35,755 nucleotides of DNA from Pantoea eucrina (GCF_002095385.1 NZ_MIPP01000039.1:1-35755); one strand, 5' to 3'; shown: positions 22,945 to 31,619, counted from the stretch's first letter. Notes: generated from the letters alone by a model not told the origin. Numbers and translations are program-made.

Positions 22945-23229
22945 ATGATGTCCGGTCTTGACGGTGGAAACTTCATCCTCAGCTCAATGGCTAAGGAAAG
23001 AGTCAAATCAGGCATACTTGATAGAGCGGCTATAGTAGGCTCTAAAAGCGAGTATACCGTGATTTTAGATGGTTCAGAGTGGGAAGGTAAGCCATTAGTC
23101 TTGTGCAGCTCAAGACAGCCTTATGAAGCACGCATCTTTAAAAGTATTGATGGTGCAGTAGCCGAACTACTACGCATAGGCTTAAGTGAAGCTTCAATCA
23201 AAAATACCGCTAAATTGAACGAAAAATAA
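22945..23229 (+). CDS. Small conserved-looking protein, possible R-M regulator, 94 aa
   Basis: Not recognised. Small alpha/beta protein with a C-terminal helix FKSIDGAVAELLRIGLSEAS. It starts 24 bases after a large palindromic operator and ends 10 bases before mod, so it would be transcribed with mod and res. Small genes at this position in other restriction systems are often control proteins, but no helix-turn-helix is evident. Two ATGs (22945, 22948) open the frame. Confidence 0.55.
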   Translation: MMSGLDGGNFILSSMAKERVKSGILDRAAIVGSKSEYTVILDGSEWEGKPLVLCSSRQPYEARIFKSIDGAVAELLRIGLSEASIKNTAKLNEK

Positions 23230-23239
23230 TCAGGTTTAA

Positions 23240-25210
23240 ATGGATATGCAAAAAGAAACAATTTTTTCAGAAGTTGAAACTGCCAACAGTAAACAACTTG
23301 CTGTTCTAAAAGCTAACTTTCCACAATGTTTTGACAAAAATGGGGCGTTCATTCAGGAAAAACTGCTTGAGATCGTCAAATCATCGGATGTCGAACTCTC
23401 TAAAGAGTCATACAGTTTAAACTGGCTTGGCAAGTCCTATGCCCGGCTGTTGGCTAACCTACCACCGAAGACTCTGCTGACAGAAGATAAAGATCATAAC
23501 CAACTTGAAGAGAACAAAAACAGTCAGAATCTATTAATCAAAGGAGATAACCTCGAAGTATTGAAGCATATGGTTAATGCTTATTCTGATAAGGTGAAGA
23601 TGATTTACATCGACCCGCCATATAACACAGGTTCGGATGGATTTGCCTATAACGATGATCGCAAGTTTACGCCTAACCAGCTTTCTGAACTAGCAGGTAT
23701 CGATCATGATGAAGCTACGCGTATCCTCGATTTTACTGTCAAAGGTTCAAGTAGCCATAGTGCATGGCTGACATTCATTTATCCTCGTCTTTATATCGCT
23801 CGTGAGCTTTTGAAAGATGATGGAATAATTTGTATTTCAATTGATGAGAATGAACACTCAAACTTAAAAATATTATGTGATGAAGTATTTGGCGAATTTA
23901 ACTTCGCTGGCGAAATAGTATGGAAAAATAGCAGTAAAAACGATCAGGCTTATATTTCAATTCAGCATGAATACTTGTTGTTTTATGTTAAAAGTAAAGA
24001 GCATAATTCTGGTCAATGGAGTGAGAAAAAAGAAGGGCTAGATGAAATTTATAAGGCATTTGATGTCTTTAGAAAAAAACACGGAAATAATTGGGAGTCT
24101 ATCCATAAAGAAGCATTACAGTGGTATAAAGATTTCCCTGAGTCCAACCCAATAACTAACAACAAACACTATAGTTGGATGGATGAAAATGGCGTGTATT
24201 TTCCTGCGGACTTATCTAAACCAGCTAATGGGTATTTTTACGATATAATTCATCCAATAACAAAAAAACCTTGCAAGAAACCCACTGGCGGATGGCGTTT
24301 CGTTGAAAAAACGATGATTCAAAAAATATCTGAAAACAAAATTCATTTTGGGAAAGATCATACTGTAGTTCCTAATAATAAAACCTATCTCAAAGATACT
24401 GAGTTTCAGAGCCTGACCAGTATAAAATTTAAAGATGGGCGCGTAGCATCAAATATGTTGAAAAACCTATTTGGTCAGAAAGACATTTTTACAAACCCGA
24501 AGGATGTGGGGTTGTTATCCGAAATATTTAAGGCTTTGAATATTGAGCATCAAGATATTGTACTCGATTTCTTTGCTGGATCGGCATCTACTGCTCATGC
24601 AATCTACAATATGAACCGCGATGAAGAAAAAGAACTAAAATTCATTTGTATCCAACTGCCAGAGCAGACTAAAGAAAAGTCAGAAGCCTACAAGGCTGGA
24701 TATAAAAATATCTTTGAAATTACAAAAGCAAGATTAATAAAATCCTCTGATAAAATTAGAAATGAATACCCTGATTATAAAGGAGATCTCGGCTTCAGGA
24801 TCTTTGAAACAATTAATGACTTTCGTGCAAAAGATGAATCAGAACTAACATTATCTAACCACACATTTTTTGATGATGTTGTATTGACTCCTGAACAATA
24901 TGACACCCTACTGACTACATGGTGCCTATATGATGGAAGTTTGCTAACAACTCCTATTAAAGATGTTGATCTTGATGGCTACAAAGCGCACTTATGCGAT
25001 GGTCGCCTGTATCTGATTGCGCCCAACTTCACCAGTGAAGCACTAAAAGCTTTGCTTCTAAAGCTAGATTCAGACAAAGACTTTGCCCCTAACAAAGTCG
25101 TATTTTATGGCAGCAACTTTGAAAGTGCGAAGCAGATGGAACTCAATGAAGCACTAAAAAGTTATGCTAATAAAAAATCTATTGATTTAGATTTGGTGGT
25201 GAGGAAATAA
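23240..25210 (+). CDS. mod: Type III restriction-modification methyltransferase subunit, 656 aa
   Basis: Catalytic motif IV is DPPYNTG (residues 125-131) and the SAM-binding motif I is LDFFAGSAST (442-451). The order IV before I and the length are typical of beta-class N6-adenine methyltransferases of type III (EcoP1I-like) systems. The region between, about residues 200-415, should be the target recognition domain and appears more A+T-rich than the ends, as expected if it has been exchanged. It ends with a C-terminal domain that is usual for Mod. res follows after two bases. Mod alone methylates one strand of an asymmetric site; with Res it directs cleavage. Confidence 0.93.
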   Translation: MDMQKETIFSEVETANSKQLAVLKANFPQCFDKNGAFIQEKLLEIVKSSDVELSKESYSLNWLGKSYARLLANLPPKTLLTEDKDHNQLEENKNSQNLLIKGDNLEVLKHMVNAYSDKVKMIYIDPPYNTGSDGFAYNDDRKFTPNQLSELAGIDHDEATRILDFTVKGSSSHSAWLTFIYPRLYIARELLKDDGIICISIDENEHSNLKILCDEVFGEFNFAGEIVWKNSSKNDQAYISIQHEYLLFYVKSKEHNSGQWSEKKEGLDEIYKAFDVFRKKHGNNWESIHKEALQWYKDFPESNPITNNKHYSWMDENGVYFPADLSKPANGYFYDIIHPITKKPCKKPTGGWRFVEKTMIQKISENKIHFGKDHTVVPNNKTYLKDTEFQSLTSIKFKDGRVASNMLKNLFGQKDIFTNPKDVGLLSEIFKALNIEHQDIVLDFFAGSASTAHAIYNMNRDEEKELKFICIQLPEQTKEKSEAYKAGYKNIFEITKARLIKSSDKIRNEYPDYKGDLGFRIFETINDFRAKDESELTLSNHTFFDDVVLTPEQYDTLLTTWCLYDGSLLTTPIKDVDLDGYKAHLCDGRLYLIAPNFTSEALKALLLKLDSDKDFAPNKVVFYGSNFESAKQMELNEALKSYANKKSIDLDLVVRK

Positions 25211-25212
25211 TC

Positions 25213-28125
25213 ATGTCTAAAGGGTTCACCTTCGAAAAGAACTTACCACATCAGAAAGCAGGTGTTGATGCGGTCATGAATGTTTTTGTTTCCGCCATAC
25301 CTCATCAGACGGATAATGTTGCTATCCGCCTGTTAGCTAATCCAGAACTGAGCCTTACTGAACAACAATACTACAACAACATAAAAAATGTTCAGAACTT
25401 CAATAACATTGAGCATTCAAGAGATAATTACGATGCTAAAAGCAATGTGATTGATGTTTCTATGGAGACAGGTACAGGTAAAACTTATACTTACACCAAA
25501 ACAATTTTTGACCTGAACAAATCATTTGGCATTAACAAGTTTATCATCATCGTTCCTACCTTATCAATCAAAGCAGGAACTGTAAACTTCTTGAAAAGTG
25601 ATGCTTTGAAAGAACACTTTCGAGATGATTATGAGCGTGAACTAAAGGCTTACGTTGTTGAGAGTCAGAAAAATTCTGGTAAAAATACAAAATCGTATAT
25701 GCCTCAAGCTATTCATGATTTTGTTGAAGCAAGTAATTTCAATAAGAAATATATACATGTTCTTGTAATTAACTCAGGGATGATTAACTCCAAGTCTTTA
25801 ACTGATACTTATGATGTTGGTTTGCTTGATAATCAGTATGATACACCATTTGCTGCCATTAGTGCGGTAAAACCATTCATTATTATTGATGAGCCTCATA
25901 AGTTCCCTACGGGTAAAAAAACATGGGAAAACATTGAAAATTTTAATGCTCAATATGTTATTCGCTATGGCGCAACCTTCAGTGAGGGCTATAAGAATTT
26001 AGTTTATCGCCTGACTGCCGTAGATGCATTCAATGAAGATCTTGTTAAAGGTATTGATGCTTACATTGAAGATATTGTTGGTGATGGTAGCGCCAACCTC
26101 AAATTTGTTAAATCTGATGGAAAAGAAGCCACATTTGAGCTGAATGAAAATAGTAATAAAAAAACATTTAAGTTAGCCAAGGACGAATCACTGTCTAAAA
26201 CTCATAACGCGATCCATGATTTAACACTTGATGCTTTAAACAAGAGCACAGCAGTGTTGAGTAATGGTATTGAGCTTAAAATCGGTAGCTCGATAAATCC
26301 TTACTCTTACGATCAGACACTTGCTGATAACATGATGCTTAAAGCTGTCAAAGAACACTTTAAGTTAGAAAAAGAGTATTTGACACAAAGACCGCGTATA
26401 AAGCCTCTTACTCTTTTCTTCATTGATGACATTGAAGGTTATCGTGATGGTAATGATATTGCCGGAAGCCTGAAAACTAAGTTTGAAGCGTTCGTGTTAG
26501 CAGAAGCTAATGAACTGTTAAAAACAGAGAAAGATGAGTTTTATAGAAACTACCTTGAAAAAACTATTAAGGACATATCCTCTGTTCATGGTGGTTATTT
26601 TTCAAAAGATAACAGCGACAAAGATGATAAAATAGAACAGGAAATCACCGAAATCCTTCATGATAAAGAGCTTTTGTTATCTTTAGATAATCCTCGCCGT
26701 TTCATTTTCTCCAAATGGACGTTGCGTGAAGGGTGGGATAATCCTAATGTCTTTCAGATTTGTAAGCTCCGTTCGAGCGGCAGCACCACATCTAAACTTC
26801 AAGAGGTAGGGCGTGGTCTACGTCTTCCGGTGAATGAATACATGTGTCGTGTGAAAGATCGCAATTTCACACTTAACTATTATGTTGATTTTACAGAAAA
26901 GGATTTTGTTGATTCTCTTGTCAAAGAGGTCAACGATAGCTCCTTCAAAGAAACCGTTCCGAGTAAATTTACTCAGGAGATTAAGGATAAAATCTTATCT
27001 CAGTATCCTGATCTTTCCTCAAGGATACTCATGAACGAAATTTTTGATGCTGACATCATTGACGAGAATGACAACTTTAAAGATTCTGACTCCTATGCTC
27101 GCTTAAAAGGTAAATATCCGGCGGCGTTCCCTACCGGAGTGAAGCCAAGTAAAATTAAAAAAGCTACAGATGGAAAAAGACGCACTAAAATGCGTGTAGG
27201 CAAGTTCAGTGAGCTGAAAGAACTGTGGGATTTGATCAATCAGAAAGCAGTGATCGAGTATAAAATAAACAGCGAAAGTGAATTTTTATCCATTTTCAAG
27301 TCATTTATGCTCGAAGAATTAGAAAAATTTACTAAGTCAGGAGTTCATACTCGTATCGATAGAATTTATATTCATAACGACACGGCGATGTCGAAAAGCA
27401 TTGTCAGTGATGACGATAACTTTGCAAAACTAAATACAATGAGTTATCGAGAGTTTCTTGATAACTTATCACAGACTATATTTGCTAAACATGATACTTT
27501 ACATAAAGTATTTTGCGATATAAAAGGTAATATTAACATCACAGATTACCTGAACATTCAAACAATCAGAAAGATTAAATCTGGCTTTAGCAAGTATTTG
27601 TTGAACAATTCTTTTAACAAGTTTAGTCTTGGCTACAATGTGATTTCAGGTTCTATTCATCCTACAAAGTTCACTAATGCAGACGGTAATCCTTTAAATG
27701 AAGTGTTGTCAAGTAATCTTGGTGTATTACATGACAATACAAAACCGCCATTAGATTCTTATCTTTTCGATGAGGTGTTTTATGACTCAGAGCTTGAAAG
27801 ACTCAACATAACAGATGGAGAGATCCAGTCTGTAGCTGTTTTTACAAAGATACCGAAGAACTCCATCAAGATCCCGGTAGCAGGGGGATACACGTACTCC
27901 CCTGACTTTGCTTATGTTGTCAAAACAACAAGCGGTGATTACTTAAACTTCATCATTGAAACAAAAAATGTAGACGGAAAAGAGAGTTTACGGCTTGAAG
28001 AGAAACGTAAGATTGAACACGCACAAGTGCTTTTCAATCAAATAAGTCAATCCATCAAAGTTGAATTTAAGACCCAATTTGCTAATGATGAGATCTATGA
28101 GTTAATAAAGAACGCACTACCATAA
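25213..28125 (+). CDS. res: Type III restriction endonuclease subunit, 970 aa
   Basis: An SF2 translocase with Q-motif-like NLPHQKAG (residues 10-17), Walker A TGTGKT (86-91), DEPH box (226-229) and late helicase motifs around 500-540 (KWTLREGWDNPN and QEVGRGLRLPV). The nuclease domain has P897-D898 ... E916-T-K918, a PD-(D/E)xK site. Length is full for Res (about 970 aa). All key residues are present, so the enzyme is probably active and cuts near unmethylated head-to-head sites after ATP-driven communication. GAGGA precedes the ATG. Confidence 0.93.
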   Translation: MSKGFTFEKNLPHQKAGVDAVMNVFVSAIPHQTDNVAIRLLANPELSLTEQQYYNNIKNVQNFNNIEHSRDNYDAKSNVIDVSMETGTGKTYTYTKTIFDLNKSFGINKFIIIVPTLSIKAGTVNFLKSDALKEHFRDDYERELKAYVVESQKNSGKNTKSYMPQAIHDFVEASNFNKKYIHVLVINSGMINSKSLTDTYDVGLLDNQYDTPFAAISAVKPFIIIDEPHKFPTGKKTWENIENFNAQYVIRYGATFSEGYKNLVYRLTAVDAFNEDLVKGIDAYIEDIVGDGSANLKFVKSDGKEATFELNENSNKKTFKLAKDESLSKTHNAIHDLTLDALNKSTAVLSNGIELKIGSSINPYSYDQTLADNMMLKAVKEHFKLEKEYLTQRPRIKPLTLFFIDDIEGYRDGNDIAGSLKTKFEAFVLAEANELLKTEKDEFYRNYLEKTIKDISSVHGGYFSKDNSDKDDKIEQEITEILHDKELLLSLDNPRRFIFSKWTLREGWDNPNVFQICKLRSSGSTTSKLQEVGRGLRLPVNEYMCRVKDRNFTLNYYVDFTEKDFVDSLVKEVNDSSFKETVPSKFTQEIKDKILSQYPDLSSRILMNEIFDADIIDENDNFKDSDSYARLKGKYPAAFPTGVKPSKIKKATDGKRRTKMRVGKFSELKELWDLINQKAVIEYKINSESEFLSIFKSFMLEELEKFTKSGVHTRIDRIYIHNDTAMSKSIVSDDDNFAKLNTMSYREFLDNLSQTIFAKHDTLHKVFCDIKGNINITDYLNIQTIRKIKSGFSKYLLNNSFNKFSLGYNVISGSIHPTKFTNADGNPLNEVLSSNLGVLHDNTKPPLDSYLFDEVFYDSELERLNITDGEIQSVAVFTKIPKNSIKIPVAGGYTYSPDFAYVVKTTSGDYLNFIIETKNVDGKESLRLEEKRKIEHAQVLFNQISQSIKVEFKTQFANDEIYELIKNALP

Positions 28126-28135
28126 TCTGCAGGGT

Positions 28136-28158
28136 AAAGGAGGTGAAAGCCTCCTTTT
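28136..28158 (+). terminator. Rho-independent terminator of the R-M operon
   Basis: AAAGGAGG/CCTCCTTT stem with a TGAAAG loop and TTTT-like end, ten bases after res. It differs in sequence from the AAGCCCC-type hairpins elsewhere, in line with acquisition of the R-M cassette as a unit. Confidence 0.85.
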
Positions 28159-28190
28159 GTAAAAAAAACAATCGATGATGATAATAATTT

Positions 28191-28568
28191 ATGAAATACT
28201 CAAGCCTTCAAGACTATCTGAACGAAGTGAAGAGACGGGAACAACATAGGAAGCGTCTTGCTGATAAGTTGTTTCACACCCTCCGTTCATGCTCACATCA
28301 AGAGATACAGCACGTCATAAAAGAATGCTCAGACGCTGATGTTGATTTTACTGAAGCGAAGCATGATTACCTTCTTGAATACTTCGACTCCTTTTATCAT
28401 CGCACCTCTAACCTGCCTTCTGGTCTTATCGTCAGACTTCTGATCAGCTATCAAAAAAGAGTCTCACATAAAGCAGTGCTATCGTTTTATCAGAACATTT
28501 TTTATAAGTCTCTTCTCGCTGATGAAGAACTAACAGAACTAAGTTCTTTGATCACATCTAATAAATAA
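28191..28568 (+). CDS. Hypothetical helical protein, 125 aa
   Basis: Not recognised. Nearly all helical, rich in His, Arg and Lys in the first half; no membrane segment. There is no clear Shine-Dalgarno before the ATG (the leader is A/T with GATGATGATAATAA), which is unusual here. It stands alone between the R-M terminator and the promoter at 28631. Confidence 0.55.
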   Translation: MKYSSLQDYLNEVKRREQHRKRLADKLFHTLRSCSHQEIQHVIKECSDADVDFTEAKHDYLLEYFDSFYHRTSNLPSGLIVRLLISYQKRVSHKAVLSFYQNIFYKSLLADEELTELSSLITSNK

Positions 28569-28630
28569 AAGACTCACCTCTTCCTTTTGTCTGGAAAACA
28601 ATATTTTTTAAATAAAAACTCCTATTAAAC

Positions 28631-28659
28631 TTGATTTTAATCGGAATGTATTGTAATCC
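28631..28659 (+). promoter_or_regulatory. Promoter of the 28693 unit (ATCGG-spacer class)
   Basis: TTGATT (28631-28636), 17-base spacer beginning TTAATCGGAA, TAATCC (28654-28659), 33 bases before the ATG. The upstream half ATTAAAC is a degenerate left arm of the dyad. Confidence 0.7.
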
Positions 28660-28692
28660 ATTTTATATGGAAAGCAATAAGGAGTTATTAAA

Positions 28693-28986
28693 ATGAAGAA
28701 AGACATAATTTATGATTTAAAGAGGTTGGGGCTACACAATGGAAAAGGCTTCATTTCAAAAGCAGCTCTTATTGAAGGTGATTTAGCTAAGGAGGTGTTA
28801 AAGCTTTTAGATAGGTTAGATAAAAGAATCATTGTTTCTGACTCAATAAAGCATGGGTTCAATCAGGTAAGGGCAGTATATAGATATTCAGGTTATATCA
28901 ACCAAGCTCTCGCTGTGATGGTATTTAAAGCTTATGTTAATGAGCCAGCAGAGAACTTTTCATTCAATATATGTTGGAGAATATAG
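28693..28986 (+). CDS. Hypothetical protein, 97 aa
   Basis: Not recognised. Small mixed alpha/beta protein, basic N-terminus; the pattern (YDLKRLGLHNGKGFISKAAL, then AKEVLKLLDRLDKRIIVSD) could be winged-helix-like but is not convincing. AAGGAG precedes the ATG. First of three genes read from the 28631 promoter. Confidence 0.6.
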   Translation: MKKDIIYDLKRLGLHNGKGFISKAALIEGDLAKEVLKLLDRLDKRIIVSDSIKHGFNQVRAVYRYSGYINQALAVMVFKAYVNEPAENFSFNICWRI

Positions 28987-29000
28987 ATAAGGAATTGATT

Positions 29001-29102
29001 ATGGAAACGAACACAAGAGAAAAAGAGATTGAAACATGGGCAGAGTTCATTGCTCAGTTTCTTAAATCAGGTGGAAAACAGTATAAAAACAGAGGTATAT
29101 AG
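29001..29102 (+). CDS. Small protein, 33 aa
   Basis: ATG with AAGGAATTG about eight to ten bases upstream; 33 codons, acidic helix (EKEIETWAEFIAQFLKSGG) with basic tail. Its TAG abuts the ATG of the next gene (29103), and it follows the 28693 gene by 14 bases, so it sits within a short operon. Amphipathic short protein, function unknown. Confidence 0.5.
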   Translation: METNTREKEIETWAEFIAQFLKSGGKQYKNRGI

Positions 29103-29318
29103 ATGAAGATAATAAACAGGGAATTAACAGACATAAGAATAAGAGCATGTCTAATCATTTTAATTTTATCCGCTATAAGTATTGTCGCACTGTATAACAG
29201 TAGCGAGGTTAGTGAAAATGATTTTTATGAAATGCTCATAGCAATGATAGCAACGAACTTTTTTAGCATCTTCATGCTTCTAAAGCCTCTACGTGAATCT
29301 AAAAGTAAAAAGAAATAA
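29103..29318 (+). CDS. Small membrane protein, 71 aa
   Basis: Two hydrophobic segments, about residues 12-32 and 42-60, with basic ends (KSKKK tail). AGAGG lies upstream; the ATG abuts the stop of the 33-codon gene. The unit ends at a bidirectional terminator shared with hns. Not recognised. Confidence 0.6.
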   Translation: MKIINRELTDIRIRACLIILILSAISIVALYNSSEVSENDFYEMLIAMIATNFFSIFMLLKPLRESKSKKK

Positions 29319-29332
29319 CCATAAAAAGCCAA

Positions 29333-29352
29333 AAGCCCCTTACCAGGGGCTT
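29333..29352. terminator. Bidirectional terminator between the 28693 unit and hns
   Basis: AAGCCCCT/AGGGGCTT stem with TACC loop; T runs follow on both strands (TTTTCT on plus, TTTTGG on minus). Confidence 0.88.
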
Positions 29353-29377
29353 GGTTTTCTCTGGTGTTAGCTAGTTC

Positions 29378-29818
29378 TTATTCTTTTATCTCAAAATCTT
29401 CAAGCTTAGCTCCGGTATCAAGCGCAGCAGCCAGATCTTTAGGCATACGACCGCGACCGCTCCATTGCTTCTTACCTTCAGCCGTATCGAACTCATACTT
29501 AGCTTTCGCTGGGCCACGCTTAACACCCTTACCGCCACGGCCTGAACCAGTGCCGTTAGACGCAGCAGAGGCGGCAGGAACGCTTTCGCCTTCCTCTGTG
29601 ATGGTGATGCCCTCAATGCCTTCTTCAGCAAGCATAGCGCGCAGTCTATCGATCACTTCCTGCTTCTTAGCACGCTTAGCATCATCTTCCTTCTTCAGCT
29701 CTACAAGCTCTTCATGAACCTGGTTCATCTTGAGAAGGATTTCTTCGAAGACTTCGAACTCCATCTCACGCGCTTCTTTGCGAATGGTTCTGATGTTGTT
29801 TAGTGAAGCTAGACTCAT
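29378..29818 (-). CDS. hns: H-NS-family nucleoid protein, plasmid-encoded, 146 aa
   Basis: N-terminal oligomerisation coiled coil with the familiar NNIRTIRKEARE start (residues 6-17), a linker rich in Ala/Gly, and a C-terminal DNA-binding domain containing KKQWSGRGRMPKDL (about 116-129), matching the W-(T/S)-G-x-G-R-x-P hook of H-NS. Length is slightly above chromosomal H-NS (137 aa). Plasmid H-NS proteins silence A+T-rich plasmid genes and hide the plasmid from host silencing imbalance. The ATG at 29818 has AAAAGGGG upstream; the longer frame to 29878 runs into the promoter. Its promoter belongs to the ATCGG class shared with its neighbours. Confidence 0.9.
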   Translation of the reverse strand: MSLASLNNIRTIRKEAREMEFEVFEEILLKMNQVHEELVELKKEDDAKRAKKQEVIDRLRAMLAEEGIEGITITEEGESVPAASAASNGTGSGRGGKGVKRGPAKAKYEFDTAEGKKQWSGRGRMPKDLAAALDTGAKLEDFEIKE

Positions 29819-29849
29819 TTTAAAACCCCTTTTAAAAGTTAACCTGCCA

Positions 29850-29875
29850 AATCTATCAGTTCCGATTAAAGTAAA
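29850..29875 (-). promoter_or_regulatory. Promoter of hns (ATCGG-spacer class)
   Basis: On the minus strand: TTTACT (29870-29875), then TTAATCGGAAC, then an extended -10 TGATAGATT (29850-29858), 32 bases before the ATG. The spacer to TAGATT is short (14), so the TG extension probably matters; with 17 bases the hexamer is ATTTGG. The TTTAATCGG block matches the other promoters. Confidence 0.55.
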
Positions 29876-29961
29876 CAAGGTATACAGGAAGTTTAAGGAG
29901 TCATTCTAAAAGCCTAACTACACCGCTTATCGAATAACAGAATAAATATCTAAATAATTCA

Positions 29962-30000
29962 CCGTTTAAATTTGATTTTAGCCGGAATATCCTTTAATTA
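29962..30000 (+). promoter_or_regulatory. Promoter with degenerate dyad before the 30032 operon
   Basis: TTGATT (29972-29977), 17-base spacer TTAGCCGGAA..., TAATTA (29995-30000), 32 bases before the ATG. Dyad arms CCGTTTAAA and TTTTAGCCGG (29962-29985) are a variant of those at 31681. Confidence 0.7.
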
Positions 30001-30031
30001 ATAATTAACATTTTAAATAAAGGAGAGTTAA

Positions 30032-30460
30032 ATGAATAATTATATTTGGAGATTTAACGGTGCTAGATACGACATCTATGAAAGCGATATTAGTTTATGC
30101 GATGAAGTGATCTACACGTCAGTATATACCTCAGACTTATACAACTGGTTTCTCAAAAGCTATGAGTCTGAAGCGATCAAAGTCAGCTTTAGGTCATGGG
30201 TTGAGAAGTTAAGGACTGAAGTATATTTCGGTTTTGACAGAGTTATTGAGTTGATTGGTAGGAAAGAAGGGAGATTGATGAAGGCGAGTTATATAGATTT
30301 TAACGAGCTTAGTGATAGTGAGTTTATTATCATTGATGATAGTGAGTTTAAAGAAGCAATAGTAATAAATAACGAAGTGAATCTCAGTTATCTTTACCTG
30401 TGGGTAGATAACTACGATAGCGACAAATATATAAATAAACTTAGAAAAGAAGAGGCATAA
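30032..30460 (+). CDS. Hypothetical protein, 142 aa
   Basis: Not recognised. Acidic, Tyr-rich soluble protein (many Asp, Ser, Tyr), mixed strands and helices. AAAGGAGAG precedes the ATG. First of four closely packed genes to 31619 under the promoter at 29972. Confidence 0.6.
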   Translation: MNNYIWRFNGARYDIYESDISLCDEVIYTSVYTSDLYNWFLKSYESEAIKVSFRSWVEKLRTEVYFGFDRVIELIGRKEGRLMKASYIDFNELSDSEFIIIDDSEFKEAIVINNEVNLSYLYLWVDNYDSDKYINKLRKEEA

Positions 30461-30461
30461 A

Positions 30462-30719
30462 ATGATATTAGAGCAAATAGTAATAAAAGACATTAAACTG
30501 GTTTTATCAAAAGCAAAAGGCGACGGAAGAGATAAGGCTTATCAGTATTACATCTATCTTGTTAATAAAGACGCAATAGTTTCAAGAGTGAGTAAGTTTG
30601 CGGTTGTTTTATGGGGAAGCTTCGTTTCATCTGAAGCTAAAGATGTTATCAAAATGAAAGAAGAAGAAGCAAGAAGCGTATTATTAGAAAAGGCAATATT
30701 ATTAGAAGGGGTTTTATAA
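30462..30719 (+). CDS. Hypothetical protein, 85 aa
   Basis: Not recognised. Basic first half (KDIKLVLSKAKGDGRDKAYQ) followed by strands and a helix with KEEEARSVLLEKA. One base separates it from the previous stop, and its stop overlaps the next start by one base. GAAGAGG is the ribosome binding site. Confidence 0.6.
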   Translation: MILEQIVIKDIKLVLSKAKGDGRDKAYQYYIYLVNKDAIVSRVSKFAVVLWGSFVSSEAKDVIKMKEEEARSVLLEKAILLEGVL

Positions 30720-31048
30720 TGAACAATGCTATACAGAGAAATATTTTACAGCAAGTTGAGTCGCAGGTTGACGGAAAAGATATTAAATACGTAGTTGAGC
30801 ACGAGCACTTTAACTTTCCTGATGGTAAACATGCCGATTCACTTTACCTGAATAAAATTTATCGTGATGATAAAGCCTCGTTCAAATATGAGATAATAAA
30901 CCTTCAAAGCTTTAACAACCTTCAAGATTATACAGAGTTCACTTCTGTAGCTAAAGATTTCTCTAACGAAGCGTTTGATCTGGCTGAAAAGGATATGAGC
31001 TATACACTTCAGCAGTCAAAGCAGAGAATGAATAGTATGAAGCGTTAA
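30719..31048 (+). CDS. Hypothetical protein, 109 aa
   Basis: Not recognised. N-terminal helix, beta-rich middle (acidic with several His: VVEHEHFNFPDGKH), and a Gln/Met-rich C-terminal helix. The TAATG overlap with the upstream gene implies coupling. No membrane segment. Confidence 0.6.
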   Translation: MNNAIQRNILQQVESQVDGKDIKYVVEHEHFNFPDGKHADSLYLNKIYRDDKASFKYEIINLQSFNNLQDYTEFTSVAKDFSNEAFDLAEKDMSYTLQQSKQRMNSMKR

Positions 31049-31058
31049 AGGAGGGTTT

Positions 31059-31619
31059 ATGAAGAAGAACAAGGAGGGAGAATATTACTACTTCTACCCG
31101 TTTACAGCGGGTAGTATAAACCGTTCATCATCAGGTGAGATAACTTATGTAGTGGACGTTTTATCAAGAGATGACATAGTTTACTTTCAGGATGGTGCTT
31201 ACCTCATTAAAGATAAAGCATTGAATGTTTTAAAATCAGCAGGACTGACAGGAGTAAAGGTTGATCATGCTAACGTTAAGTTCAGCGCAAAGCATAATAT
31301 GAGATATAAGAAACAGACGCTACCTAAGTATTACAGGCTAATACCTCAATATCTTGATGGTGATGAGCTAAAAGAAATGTTCTTGGATGAGGCTCATAAT
31401 CTGGTTATTAATAGAAGAATAAAAAATGTTATTGATAATCCGAAGTTAAGGCTTAAATGGGCTAAGTATGTTGAAGTTGATTACGATGATGTTGTTGACA
31501 TTACACAGGAAGACGAAGAGCCGGTTTTTAAACCAGAAAATAAATCAGCTCTGAAACAGATTATTATTTTCGTTGTTGCTATAGGCTTAATAGCCGCATG
31601 GTTCTTTCATAGTAGATAA
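31059..31619 (+). CDS. Tail-anchored membrane protein, 186 aa
   Basis: Not recognised. About 160 cytoplasmic residues, basic in the middle and acidic near 145-155, then a single C-terminal hydrophobic segment (IIIFVVAIGLIAAWFF) with a short basic end, giving a tail anchor. AGGAGGG precedes the ATG. Last gene of the 30032 operon; the terminator begins two bases after its stop. Confidence 0.65.
   Translation: MKKNKEGEYYYFYPFTAGSINRSSSGEITYVVDVLSRDDIVYFQDGAYLIKDKALNVLKSAGLTGVKVDHANVKFSAKHNMRYKKQTLPKYYRLIPQYLDGDELKEMFLDEAHNLVINRRIKNVIDNPKLRLKWAKYVEVDYDDVVDITQEDEEPVFKPENKSALKQIIIFVVAIGLIAAWFFHSR

Noticed and set aside
29364..29717. Plus-strand 117-codon frame
   Set aside because: It is the antisense of hns, Ser/Pro-rich with no ribosome binding site; the minus-strand H-NS reading is convincing.
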